Origin: Lepidostoma basale
Lineage: Eukaryota > Arthropoda > Insecta > Trichoptera > Lepidostomatidae
Direction: 5' to 3'
DNA: 64,000 bases
Assembly: GCA_022606425.2 (NCBI GenBank)
Contig: JAHDVF020001236.1
Span: forward strand, 41,339-105,338
Part shown: piece after piece, positions 55,054 to 64,000 of the stretch
Numbering within the stretch: the stretch's first letter is position 1
Layout: the number at the start of each line of letters is the position of its first letter
Made by a program: the position numbers and the translations under genes
Notes under the pieces: generated by a model
The model's database searches: none
What the model saw: the letters and a program-made list of their open reading frames with translations, nothing else
Told to the model about the DNA's origin: nothing

Positions 55054-55093
55054 CTTATGATGCCAACATCGGTTGGCGAAACAGCTGTCGCGA
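55054..55093 (+). ncRNA. Family D hammerhead-like sequence (right)
   Basis: CTTATGA at 55054-55060 (G5 changed to T), extra T, perfect stem II GCCAAC/GTTGGC with loop ATCG at 55062-55077, GAAAC at 55078-55082, AGCTGTC at 55083-55089 with ACAGCTGT as palindromic stem III. Perfect helices with a broken core. Confidence 0.6.
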
Positions 55094-55150
55094 CACTCTG
55101 AGTGAATAAAAAGAAATTGTGATATCATAAGTGTTTTAAATTTAAACAGA

Positions 55151-55690
55151 AATGATATTCATTAAAACAATATATTATTATTCTGATACAAAAACAAAAA
55201 TTACAACCTTTATTTAAGACGTTTCGTTGGTTAGATAAAACACAATAAAGTGGTGTAAAAATAAAGTATACAAGTGTTTTTAATTGTATTCAGTAATGCC
55301 ACACCACAAATTAATTGCTTCATACAAATATAAAAATATCGTGCTCATTATTTTTGGTACGCTTAGTACTTTCTGAGGAAAATTTATAAATAAAGTTGCC
55401 ATTTAGCCTTCTTAACACTTTATCTTATTTAATAACAATCTTTCGGGTGAACTTCATCCGTTCTCTTTGACACCGGATATTTGCCTTCTGCCTTTGCTGG
55501 TAGAGTCTTAACTTGATAATTTGGCGGGTTCTATCACAATCTTGAACCTGCATGGGTAGAAGGGTAGATTTTGAGGGAAGAATGTAAATAGGTACCTGTT
55601 TTATGTGGGCTCTCGTAATAAATATTTAAGTGATTCCTATGATCATTCGTAAAACATTCGTTAAGTACAATGACTTGGTGAGAATTTTTT
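55151..55690. other. AT-rich; repeat debris
   Basis: A patch at 55440-55560 (ATTTGCCTTCTGCCTTTGCT) is related to 33480-33560 and 57990-58080. No gene. Confidence 0.35.
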
Positions 55691-56130
55691 TATCTTTGTT
55701 TTAGATTAGACCAGTTTTAACATATGCCTCGGAAACATAGACACTCACTAAATGTGATGGAGCAAAGATAAACTGTTTCGAAAAGAAAATCCTCCGCAGA
55801 ACCCTCGGACCCATTTAAGATAGTCAGGCGCGCAGAAGAAGATACAATACAGAACTCTACGATCTATACCAGGACTTCAGCGTCTTCAAATTTGTAAAGA
55901 TTGAGAGAATGCGCTGACTAGGGCACTTGCACCGCATGAGATATCCGGTGCTCTCCAACATAGTTTTTTTTCTGACAATACAGTAGGGCAAAGAAGCGTC
56001 GGCAGACCGAGTTTGCGATGGTTGGATGGTGCCATGGTAGACTATCGGACCCTGGAGCAGCAAAACTGGGAGGTGGCGGCTAGAGACAATACCGAATGGA
56101 GACGTTTCTTGGAGGAGAAGAAGAAGACTA
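55691..56130 (+). mobile_element. LINE-H 3' part
   Basis: Readable in three frames: RPVLTYASETWTLTKCDGAK, FEKKILRRTLGPI, RRRYNTELYDLYQDFSVF, LGHLHRMRYPVL, WLDGAMVDYRTLEQQNWEVA and WRRFLEEKKK, the expected order for a LINE C-terminus. It ends in GGAGGAGAAGAAGAAGAC. Stops and shifts show it is dead. Confidence 0.8.
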
Positions 56131-56189
56131 ACAAAATTTTACCAGATTTTTTTAAATTAAACCATCAGTTATTTCCAATTTTGAGTTTA

Positions 56190-56350
56190 CTTTTTATGTA
56201 AACAGTTTATATCGTTTTCCTGTATGGTGAAGGTGTAAAACCTTTGAAACAAGTCGAAAAGAATAAATTCAAAGAGGAAAAAAAGAGTGTTTTATTCATC
56301 AAAAATTCCATATTGTTAAAGCCTTAAGTTAATTAAAATTATATAAAAAC
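56190..56350 (+). repeat. Family E ribozyme-like half element
   Basis: TTTTC at 56214-56218 and GAAAAG after GTC form stem I. The core CTGTATG replaces CTGATGA; hairpin GAAGG/CCTTT, GAAACAAGTC. The right end AAATTCCATATTGTTAAAGC is the inverse of the GGCGTTAACACTGTGGAATT border. Confidence 0.6.
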
Positions 56351-56817
56351 ATTTCAAAATGCAAGCCACGTGAAGATTTAATTACATTTACAAATTTCCG
56401 TTCTTGAAACATAAAAAATAACGGAAATACTTTATATCCAATATTACTCAATCTAATGTAGCCTCGAGCACCGTGGGTTAATAGGGCGCCACAGATCACA
56501 GGTCCTAGTAGGTATTCCAAGCAGAAAAATCGATAAAACCGGATTTATTATTGAATTTCGTATTCCCGCTTCGTACACCTAGTAGGGCTAGATTTTCTGG
56601 AATAAATATTATCCTTTAAGGACTTGGCTTCTTGAGCAAGTCCTCTGAATGAAAAAACGTGCCTGGAATATAATATAAAATTATTGAATATTGAAAAACA
56701 ATTTATTTTGTTTTTATAAGTAGTTTTTCTTCATGAAAAATAATCAATAAAAATTAAGCAACATGTCGTTTCCATAAAATATAATAAATCTTCTAGAACA
56801 GAAATTTTCATTATTAA
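56351..56817. other. No gene; family A outer piece
   Basis: At 56757-56815 GCAACATGTCGTTTCCATAA and CTTCTAGAACAGAAATTTTC match the right flank of family A. The remainder is unassigned. Confidence 0.35.
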
Positions 56818-57258
56818 GTATAAAGGATGAAAGTAGAATAAATGCAGTAGAAATGAGATCTCTTAGACGAATGCGTGGATACTCTGTGTATGATAAAGTG
56901 TCAAATGAAAATATAAGAAGTGAATGCGGTGCGAATGATGGTGTTATGAACAAAATAATGACAGGATCATATGGAAAGAATGAATGAAGAAATAATGGTA
57001 AAAAAAATGTATGTTAACGATGTAAATAGAACTAGAAATAGAGGAAGACCGAGGAAAACATAGAACAATCAAATAAATCAAATATTGGATGTCGACCATG
57101 TGAGGAGTCAGAGAAACCGACGCGCGTGTATGACACGATGTATGAATGTTGAGGAAGCAAGGGAAATATGTCAGGAAAGAAAAGTGTGGCAGTCCATTCT
57201 TTCTGCTTATCCCTTTGGGGAGACGGCGTGATGGTTAGTTAGTTAGTAAGTTAAAACA
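56818..57258 (+). mobile_element. LINE-A2 copy with GTTA tail
   Basis: From KDESRINAVEMRSLRRM through NENIRSECG-like, GRPRKTWHD-like and the C-terminus to GGGGAGACGGCGTGATGG and a GTTAGTTAGTTAG tail. About 25 bases (WFGH region) are deleted at 56970. It matches 25026-25740 more closely than A1 copies. Confidence 0.82.
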
Positions 57259-57744
57259 TTAAATTATTTATGAAAAATAATTAAAGCCTTAAAAAATCGA
57301 ATGAAAACCAAATAAAGAATTAATCCCTCAAACTAAATCAGAAGAGCACTGAACAACTAATCAAATGACTCAGTCATCAATGTAACCTCAGTTATTAAAC
57401 TGTTTAAAAATAAGAATTATAATATAATTAAGATAATATGTGAACAATATCAAGTGGTCAGCACAAGTAATTACTTATTATTATAACTTAAATAGCCGTT
57501 GTCGTCCACTGATGGACATAGGGCTCTCCTATATTTCTCCGCATATTCCTGTCTTGTGCCTATCGCATCCAATCATCATCAAATTCAACACAAGGAATAA
57601 GAAGGACGAAGTAACTTAATAACTTAATCGTAAATTATATTAAATAACTATATAATGTTTGACTTAGTATATCCCTTTTTTATAATAGCAGAAAAAAATG
57701 ATTACTGTGTCATTTGATTGGTTTATTCGATAATCTAATCATTT
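57259..57744. other. AT-rich; LINE 3' piece
   Basis: At 57495-57600 the text GCCGTTGTCGTCCACTGATGGACATAGG in pieces resembles a known style of LINE end (minus strand), but no second copy exists here. No gene. Confidence 0.35.
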
Positions 57745-57960
57745 AACTGAGATCTCTTGATGGACATTTATTTTAAATATTTTTTTATTACTTTAAGACT
57801 TTATTTCGAGAGCGACTGGTTTCGCCAAGTTAACTGGCATCGACAGACTGGTGGCACTTATAAAGTTACTTTTTTATATACATACATATCATGGTTGGTT
57901 AAACAAGATTTTTTTTCAAGTAATCAGTGACACCAGTCTGCCGATGTCAGGTTCCCTCGA
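57745..57960 (-). repeat. Family C half element, degraded
   Basis: Starts with the family end CTGAGATCTCTTGATGGA. The minus strand has CAGT, CTGTCGA, extra T, GCCAG hairpin TTGGC and GAAACCAGTC, then GCTC. Like the large palindrome, the A6 position is T. Confidence 0.65.
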
Positions 57961-58225
57961 CGTTCCATCACTGTGGCGAATACTTGATTGGCACAGTGAT
58001 TTCACAGAAGGTGTTACTGGAGTAGTTTCCAGTTGCCCATTTCTGGAATTTTCTATTGAGGTTACCTTCTGATATCGAGGTAGAGTAGTGTAGCTTAAAT
58101 GTGGTCTGGGTCCCCCTTGGTTGCACACATATACAAGTGAGTGCATCAGCAAACCTGACGAAAAGCGCCGCTGCGCCTATAACAGCTCCGAATCAATGGA
58201 GGAAGCCCTCTATGGCTCGGATTAC
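57961..58225. repeat. Unclassified dispersed repeat
   Basis: TAGTTTCCAGTTGCCCATTT, TTGAGGTTACCTTCTGATAT and AATGTGGTCTGGGTCCCCCT, ending GCGCCTATAACAGCTCCG. The end part is shared with 62930-63110, and the first part with 33480-33560, so these may be pieces of one repeat. Confidence 0.5.
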
Positions 58226-59504
58226 TATTATACCTTATTTTTATTTAAAGATAAATTATAATGTACCTAGTATGAGAAACTTAGATAAACCATAAAAACC
58301 AAAGCATGATTTATTACACAATTAATAGAATTTTTTTTAAATAATCGTACTAAAATAAGATCACATAGGTCTTGCACAAAAACAAGACAAAACAAATCAG
58401 GGAACCCTCAAGGTTTATGCAAAGAAGCAAGCTCCAACACAATATTAAACACCCCTAGATGGAAAGTATTACGATTAATAATCTACGTGTGTGCTTCTGA
58501 GAATCAGAACTTCCGCTTTAAACTTACGTTAAAAACTTCTTATCGCAGTTCAAAAGCACAAATCTTTCATCTTGGTCGTTCTGAAGTCATTTAAAATTTT
58601 GGTTTCTGTAAGTTCCGAATATAGCTTAAGTGTTCCAAGTGCATTTACTTATAAAAATAAATAACATTTCTACCACTATTTTGACATAATGTATTTTAAT
58701 ATGAATACCAATTTTATTGATAAAAAATATATATATTATACTTGTGTTTAGGCAATCATCATTTTATTAACTTTTGATTTTTAATAAACTTAAATCTTAA
58801 ACTTTGAATGATTCCACAATATTGACTTTTTATGAAATAAAACTCTTTTTTATGTATTGATATTTATTTTCCTCGGGATTTTTCGAAGGTTTTACACTTT
58901 CATGGTGTAAAACTTTGGAAACATTTTGAGAGAAAAAAATTTAATAATGTAAAAAATATAGTGTTTTAATTCCTCAAAACTTTATTAACTGTTTCTTATA
59001 AACATATGCTAAAGTTTATTTTAAATATTTAATATTTACAAGGTATATACATATGAGTATAAATTAGTGTATATTAGGGTAAATATGTCACCAAACTTGT
59101 ATAATAAAAATGCTGGAAAACGAACGATTTAACGAACGGTTTAAATATTCACATTGACTAAATTTGAAGCAAAAATCTATATGTTCATAAAAAGTATCAC
59201 AATTTTTAATATTTGAATCAATAATAACTAAAAAGACAATTTAAAAAAAAATTGTAGCAAACCAACCTTTATCACTTTTAATCTCATCATTCGAAGTACT
59301 TTCTACGCAAATCGGATTTGCCACGACCCTATATCACGTTGTTGGAACAGAAATCAGAAATTTGCATTATGTGATATGTGCGGTATACGGGGTCATGCTA
59401 TGGTGATCCTTCCCACTCCCCACCTTTATTCTCTGAAAAACAATCCCTCTCCAAATATTATCAAATACAAAAGCAAAAAAACATTTTCAAATGTTTTTGT
59501 CTGA
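58226..59504. other. No gene; family E relic
   Basis: At 58840-58990 CGAAGGTTTTACACTTTCAT and GGTGTAAAACTTTGGAAACA are decayed family E arms. A GC-richer patch at 59310-59420 cannot be assigned. The remainder is AT-rich. Confidence 0.35.
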
Positions 59505-59615
59505 AATCTCTTGATGGAAGTTCATTTTAAATAATAATTAAAAACACATCCACTTTCGTCTTCATTTCGACAACGACCGATTTCGCCGGGCTCGCTGGCA
59601 TCGACAAAATACGTG
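59505..59615 (-). repeat. Family C half element
   Basis: Starts CTGAAATCTCTTGATGGAAG and AAATAATAATTAAAAAC, as in the right end of the large palindrome. The minus strand has TTGTCGA, extra T, GCCAG hairpin CCGGC, GAAATCGGTC, GTTGTC. Confidence 0.65.
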
Positions 59616-59669
59616 TTTTTATGGTTATTTACTTATGAAAATATATTAAAAAATCTTTTTAAATGCATA

Positions 59670-59820
59670 TTTAGTTAAAATCCACTAATGTTTGTGTCTC
59701 CGACCGGTTTCGGCAGCTCGTTGCCATCTTCTGGATGTCTTCTCTCCGCAGAAAATGGCAGCTAGCTGCCGAAACTGGTCGAAGACACAAACATTAGAGG
59801 ATTTTAACTGTATATACATA
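59670..59820. repeat. Family G fold-back with two cores
   Basis: Arms GTTAAAATCCACTAATGTTT and AAACATTAGAGGATTTTAAC are inverse. Minus core: CAGAAGA (59727-59733), extra T, GGCA/TGCC hairpin, GAAACCGGTC. Plus core: CAGAAAA (59749-59755), T, GGCAG/CTGCC with loop CTAG, GAAAC at 59771-59775, TGGTC. In both the U4 position is A. Confidence 0.7.
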
Positions 59821-60659
59821 CATTTAAAAAAAAATTGCGTACTTTATTTATTTTTTATTTATTGTATAATGAATTTCTACTATGAAAATTCAAATAATAT
59901 TTTTTTAAGGTTAGTTACGTCAATAAGTACTTACATAAGAAAACACTATTTATCTTATAATAATATTATTTCAGAAGAAGAAAAAACATGTTTATTGAAC
60001 GAGAACGCTCGAAAATACCGTCATTATGACTGTAAATAAACTTGTAGACCTCCGTAGAAATTCAATCTCACCTTTCACTTCTTTCCTTCCCCCTGTTTAT
60101 CCCGAGTTTGATCTTTAAACGGAGATATAGCCAAATCTCGCGCCGGCCAAATTAGCGCTGGGATAATATTATTCATCGAATGGAACCGATTCGTTGGAAG
60201 TAAAAGGGCTTTATTACGAAAAATATATAAAAATATTATTATGAACGAAAACGTTTATTTACAAAAGTTATTTTATATGTTATATGAATGACATGTTTAG
60301 CTTTACTAAGGAATTATCAAATGTCTTGAAGTTATTTATTGATTTAAAAATTAATTTCTTATATTTTTTTATTAAAATGTTAAAAAAGGACCATTTCCTT
60401 ATTTGCGAATAAAATAACTCTTTGTATTAAAATAATTTCGAGAGTTTATTACCAATGACACATATCATATCAAGAAGTTTAATTATTTCATATGGGAATG
60501 ATATGTTACTCCTTGCTTACATCATACAAAAATATTAGCATAGTTTTAATTGAGTTATTTTTAACATACTTAATTTGAAGGAGAGTTTTAAATTTCTTCC
60601 ATATTCGCTTTCACTTTGTGTTATGGATCCATATTTGAATAAATAGAATTACAATTGAT
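59821..60659. other. AT-rich; family A relic
   Basis: At 60255-60335 the minus strand has CATTTGATAATTCCTTAGT and AAACATGTCAT, a decayed family A core. No gene. Confidence 0.35.
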
Positions 60660-61250
60660 AATTTTCAAATCAAATCAAAATAAATCAGTTTATTTCATCA
60701 ACAGACATTACAAAATTAATTTTTAAGGCATCTATTGAGAACAGGTAAAATAATATATTGTGTATAGTATACTACCAGAAACGCATGAGAGATGGTTCAA
60801 CATTAGGAAGACAGGATACTATCCGGAATTATTTGCCGGAGTATTTGCCTTCTGAATGTACTTTCACTGATATAAAAGACGTCGATCTCCGAGGAGACCG
60901 CGTTCAACAGATTGATTGCTCTTCCCACCGGTGTCACCAGATCCAGGTTGGTTCTGGCGGCGGGTAGGTAAAACAATCTATGCTGGCGCTGTCGGAGATA
61001 TCTGTCGGGAACAAAAAGACCTACACCCTCCAGCACGGCTAAGTTTTCAAAATATCCCCTAATTAGTCTAAAGAAATGGGTTATGAGAAACCCGTCTCTT
61101 CGAAGCTGCAGATTATAGACCCCAACATTCCCAAAAGAAACGCTGTGGGATAGAGCCATGGATAGCTACCATACTCCTTCATGTAGAGATACCTCAGAAA
61201 TTTTTTCTGAACCCTCTCCAGCATAAGGGAATATCTCAAGGAAAGGGAAG
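60660..61250 (-). mobile_element. LINE-F 3' end, best copy
   Basis: A 118-codon frame (60803-61159, minus) encodes SVSFGNVGVYNLQLRRDGFL, LAVLEGVGLFVPDRYLRQRQ, HRLFYLPAARTNLDLVTPVG and RAINLLN, the C-terminus of a Jockey/CR1-like ORF2. The 3' trailer GATTTGATTTGAAAATT-like tail is on plus at 60662-60680. 5'-truncated. Confidence 0.8.
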
Positions 61251-62055
61251 GGAATATTTCACACTCCCACCAATGCTACATTTTTCGACGAACTATGCAT
61301 TTTTTTTTAAATTTTAAATCAAAACATTAGCAAATGTAAATGTTAACATTACTGTTGTGTATTTTGAATAATATAAAACTCCAAATTAAATAAATAACAC
61401 GAACGAAATCGTATGTTTTCTAGAAGTTTTATAATAGTTAATGTAAATGTTATTATTCGCCTTTTTAAGATTTTGAAAATGCCTTAAAAAATTCTTCATG
61501 ATAATGCCATAGAAAGGCGAAACATATCATTCCAGTAAATTGTAATAAAATTTCTATAAAACAGATGTTTTTCCTATTTATTAAGGTTATTACGGCTCTA
61601 TTTTATAATATTTACCCAATAAAAGGTTCAGATCTAAAATAAAAATATGTTTTATTAAATGACACAAAAGGGCCGTTGTGTCGGTAAGTCCTTTTTGCAC
61701 CCGATATGTCAATTATTCATCAAGCAGTTAACGCTAGGATGCGTGAAGGTTAGTTTGGAACTTGTCACTAACTTAAGCGAAAACCGTCAAGCGTAAAAAT
61801 TGTACTGAAACGGCTATATATAGAGCAAAAAGTTATTCGTTCAATAGATTTTGCCAAGTCATTCGAAGTGGAAAAGCGGAGAATAATCGTATTCAATTAA
61901 GCGATAATTTTATCTCACTTCATTGCTAAAATATACTTAATCACTTTATAACTTGGATTTAATAATCGAATGCAAAATATATGATATTCTCGATTTTAAG
62001 GTATGATATATTCAATTTAATATATTAATATGTAGACATGAAATTTGTTACGACG
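61251..62055. repeat. Family A fold-back and unassigned sequence
   Basis: At 61395-61570 a decayed family A fold-back: left GTTTTCTAGAAGTTTTATAA, right AATGCCATAGAAAGGCGAAA then CATATCATTCC. From 61640 to 61960 is a moderately GC patch with no match here. No gene. Confidence 0.45.
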
Positions 62056-62180
62056 GTCTTTGTGGCTTTTGTGACACCTTTTACTGCTACACCGAAGGTC
62101 CCGGGTTCAATGCCCAACGATGGCAGCGTGAAAAAAAATTATCATGCTTTCATTGGTCTTCACGTTAAAATAAATAAAAA
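62056..62180 (+). repeat. tRNA-like or SINE remnant
   Basis: The B-box-like GGTTCAATGCC in the segment GGTCCCGGGTTCAATGCCCA at 62098-62117 is preceded by a plausible degenerate A-box region. Unlike the SINE at 5866 and 42362 it has a different body. It could be a second SINE or a decayed tRNA gene. Confidence 0.4.
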
Positions 62181-62394
62181 GGGCAATGTATAAGCTAGCT
62201 ATTTTTAAAAAAACATTGTATTTTCACTACTACAATACTATTACTTTTTAAATAGTTTCAAATTGACATCCTCCTAAGTGTTTTTTTTTTGTAAAATTAA
62301 ATGTATTAGAAAAAAGCATTTTCCGAATTTATTATTATATTTATTTATGGTAATATAATTAAATATTACTCAGATAATATTATTAAATATTTTA

Positions 62395-62605
62395 TTTTAG
62401 ATAAACTTAAGGCGTTAACACTGTAGAATTACATAATGATATTTTTTTGAATGAATTAAAACTAATTTTTTCCACTTTTGAGTTTATTTTTCTAGACATG
62501 TTTCGAAGGCTTATACTTACATTATCGGGAAACGCAATTTATATCGTTGAGCCTTCGAAACGTATCAATAAAAATAAATTCAAATGTGGGAAGTCGCCAT
62601 GTTGT
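62395..62605. repeat. Family E fold-back, decayed
   Basis: Left border GGCGTTAACACTGTAGAATT. Arms TTTTCCACTTTTGAGTTTAT and ATAAATTCAAATGTGG. The minus core has CCGATAATG and GCCTTCGAAACATGTC; the plus core only CCTTCGAAACGTATC. Central AATTTATATCGTT remains of the inner palindrome. Confidence 0.65.
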
Positions 62606-63115
62606 GCCGTCGTTGACCCCTCTGAGGGGGTGCTGACTGTCACGCTGAGGGTTGGGGTTTCGAACTGAGCTGGGCCTCGTTCTTCTCCCTCACGACGATA
62701 TTATATTTATTTATAAACTTTTATTATGTTTCTGTTTCCATAAACCCATCCCGTGTTCTAAATGTAAAAATTGCCTTCTTAACCTCCCCTGCCCGCATTT
62801 GCCTTCTCTGATCCTTACCTGACCTCCCGCCGTTATGTACCCATGAGATAATTTCCAGTAGCTCTGTTTTTGTTTAAAATTTAATTTTTGTATTGTGTTA
62901 ATTGAATAAATTTACATTTCGGCGGGACATAGAGGAAATTGGTAGTTTAAATGAGGCCTGGGTCCCTCTTGTTTTTCTTTAATCACAAAACCCCAGTAAC
63001 CTAAGTCCCGTATGGACAAGAGACTGGACGGGCCTAGGGATTGACAGAGCGAAGCTGACGAAAGGCGACGTCCGCCTATAACAGCTTCGGGAAAGCGGTG
63101 GGACTCCTATGAACT
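62606..63115. repeat. Unclassified repeat, GC-richer
   Basis: 62606-62690 is a GC-rich patch with GACCCCTCTGAGGGGGTG hairpin. 62930-63110 matches 58085-58210 and, at its end, 52120-52150: GAGGCCTGGGTCCCTCTTG, GAGCGAAGCTGACGAAAGGC and CGCCTATAACAGCTTCGG. The end can fold with CGAAGCTG against CAGCTTCG around a GGCG/CGCC hairpin. Confidence 0.5.
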
Positions 63116-63724
63116 TCAAAAAAAACTCAAAAGTGGAAAAAACAGTGTTAAAAAAACGTTATTTACTATTTAAATTATGAACAAATACGTATTTGATTCT
63201 CGTTTTTTATGATATTTTTCCCTAGGAAAGAAAAACATTCGATATCCATTAAATATAATGAAGTTTCTAGATTATTATCTACCATTTGAATTAATTTTTA
63301 AGAAAACCTATATTTTATCTTATAAAAAATATTAACAGACTAACAATTAACCTTGTTAGTTAAAAATTATCGACCGAAGTTATTAAGCCTGTGTACATTT
63401 TTTTTAAATCTCACTGCTTCATCTGTGTCTATTCATCCACCCTTGGCACAAAATCGTATACATTTATTTGCTTATTCGTTACTTATGGACGATTAGAAAT
63501 GAGTCATTCTAATAGTGATGGATGAGGGTGTGCTTCGCGTTAGTGCTCTTAAAAAATCTTGATTAATTACATCGCTTTGACTGTGGCGTGATTTTATTCT
63601 CCTAATGACGTATAAGGAGTCTGCCAAATGAATGGAGAGTATCATAATGTATTGCTTAATAAAAGTAATGAACGTGCTGTGCGTCATACGTTTTATATTT
63701 AAATTGATTGTGGTTAAGAGTACA
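63116..63724. other. AT-rich, no gene
   Basis: No supported feature. Confidence 0.3.
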
Positions 63725-64000
63725 ACGAATCATACACGAGTCATACACATTCATACAACGAGTCATACACGCACGTCGATTCCTCCGACTTCTAACATGA
63801 CCAATCTTTAAAATTTGATTAATTTGGTCATGCCATGTTTTCCTCGGTCTGCCTCGACTTCGTACCCCATTTACATCATTAACGTATACTTTCTTAACCA
63901 TTCTTTCTCCATCCATGCGTTCCATATGTCCGAACCTTCGCTGCGATCCTTCATAATTTTGTTCATAATACCTTCTTCCGCCCTACATTCCTTTCTTATA
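63725..64000 (-). mobile_element. LINE-A1 copy cut by the window edge
   Basis: The minus strand encodes GVRSRGRPRKTWHDQINQIL and RNRRACMTRCMNV, and MERMDGERMVKKVYVNDVNG upstream. The usual 3' end is missing; instead the short duplicated phrase CATACACGAGTCATACAC and CATACAACGAGTCATACACG lies at 63730-63772. The upstream RT part probably continues beyond 64000. Confidence 0.8.

Larger units (their letters stand above)
54850..55150. repeat. Family D fold-back with two cores
   Basis: Begins with GTTTTGGCCGAAACACTGTA (54858-54880). Arms ACTGAGAGTGTCGCGAC and GTCGCGACACTCTGAGT are inverse. Two cores face outward and the centre holds direct repeats of GTTTATTATAACACC and GTTTATTGTAACACC. It is the most regular family D unit in the window. 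Confidence 0.8.

Noticed and set aside
5355..62560. CRISPR-like array, because the GAAACATGTC word recurs
   Set aside because: Copies are kilobases apart, in both orientations, with structured flanks; this is eukaryotic repeat DNA.

Overview
The window is AT-rich eukaryotic DNA, most likely from an insect. It holds non-LTR retrotransposon fragments, a mariner-type transposon, tRNA-derived SINE copies, long introns and almost no host coding sequence. Nothing prokaryotic is present. I cannot fix the order. Nearly all open frames are pieces of dead retroelements or chance.

Host coding sequence. One gene is well supported. Two GC-rich exons, at 34481-34582 and 42765-42910, have good splice sites and matching phase. 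Joined, they encode the end of a small single-pass membrane protein: a signal-peptide-like segment, a short outer loop, one transmembrane helix and a basic tail ending in a Tyr-Tyr-Val-Asn motif. The frame continues past its TGA for 12 codons to a TAG and encodes a near-repeat of the tail (Tyr-Tyr-Ile-Asn-Val). This suggests stop-codon readthrough or a tail duplication later cut by a stop. A second, weaker exon candidate lies at 1073-1130.

Transposon load. At least nine families of non-LTR retrotransposon 3' ends are present; I use working names LINE-A to LINE-I. LINE-A dominates, with more than 20 copies spread over the window and two subfamilies, one with GTTT/GTT tails and one with GTTA tails. 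One copy (12644-13685) shows a twin-priming inversion inside a 12-base target duplication. LINE-B has a 5'-truncated copy at 2672-3934 inside a perfect 14-base duplication, and another copy nested in a LINE-A. An internally deleted mariner lies at 38978-39902 inside the host intron. A tRNA-derived SINE occurs at about 5866-6040 and 42362-42535.

The most unusual content is a swarm of short fold-back elements carrying hammerhead-ribozyme-like sequences: a CUGANGA box, one extra U, a hairpin, a GAAAC box, and usually a short palindromic stem III as in the dimer-type hammerheads known from Penelope-like elements. I sort them into families A-G by stem II sequence and flanks. Many occur as head-to-head inverted pairs. 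The largest is a 1.2-kb insertion at 9231-10450: two 521-base arms, almost identical and in opposite orientation, a 112-base spacer, a ribozyme-like sequence at each outer end, and a 16-base target duplication. No Penelope reverse transcriptase or GIY-YIG gene is visible here, so these look non-autonomous.

Layout: 1-7.9 kb LINE fragments; 8-10.5 kb fold-backs and the large palindrome; 10.8-16 kb LINE-A cluster; 17-25 kb ribozyme relics, a GC-rich possible LTR and more LINE-A; 27-31 kb LINE-C, -G, -D and -I; 32-34 kb fold-back and LINE debris; 34.5-43 kb host gene with an 8.2-kb TE-filled intron; 44-57 kb LINE-D, LINE-A, LINE-F, LINE-H and fold-backs; 57-64 kb repeat debris ending in a LINE-A cut by the window edge.
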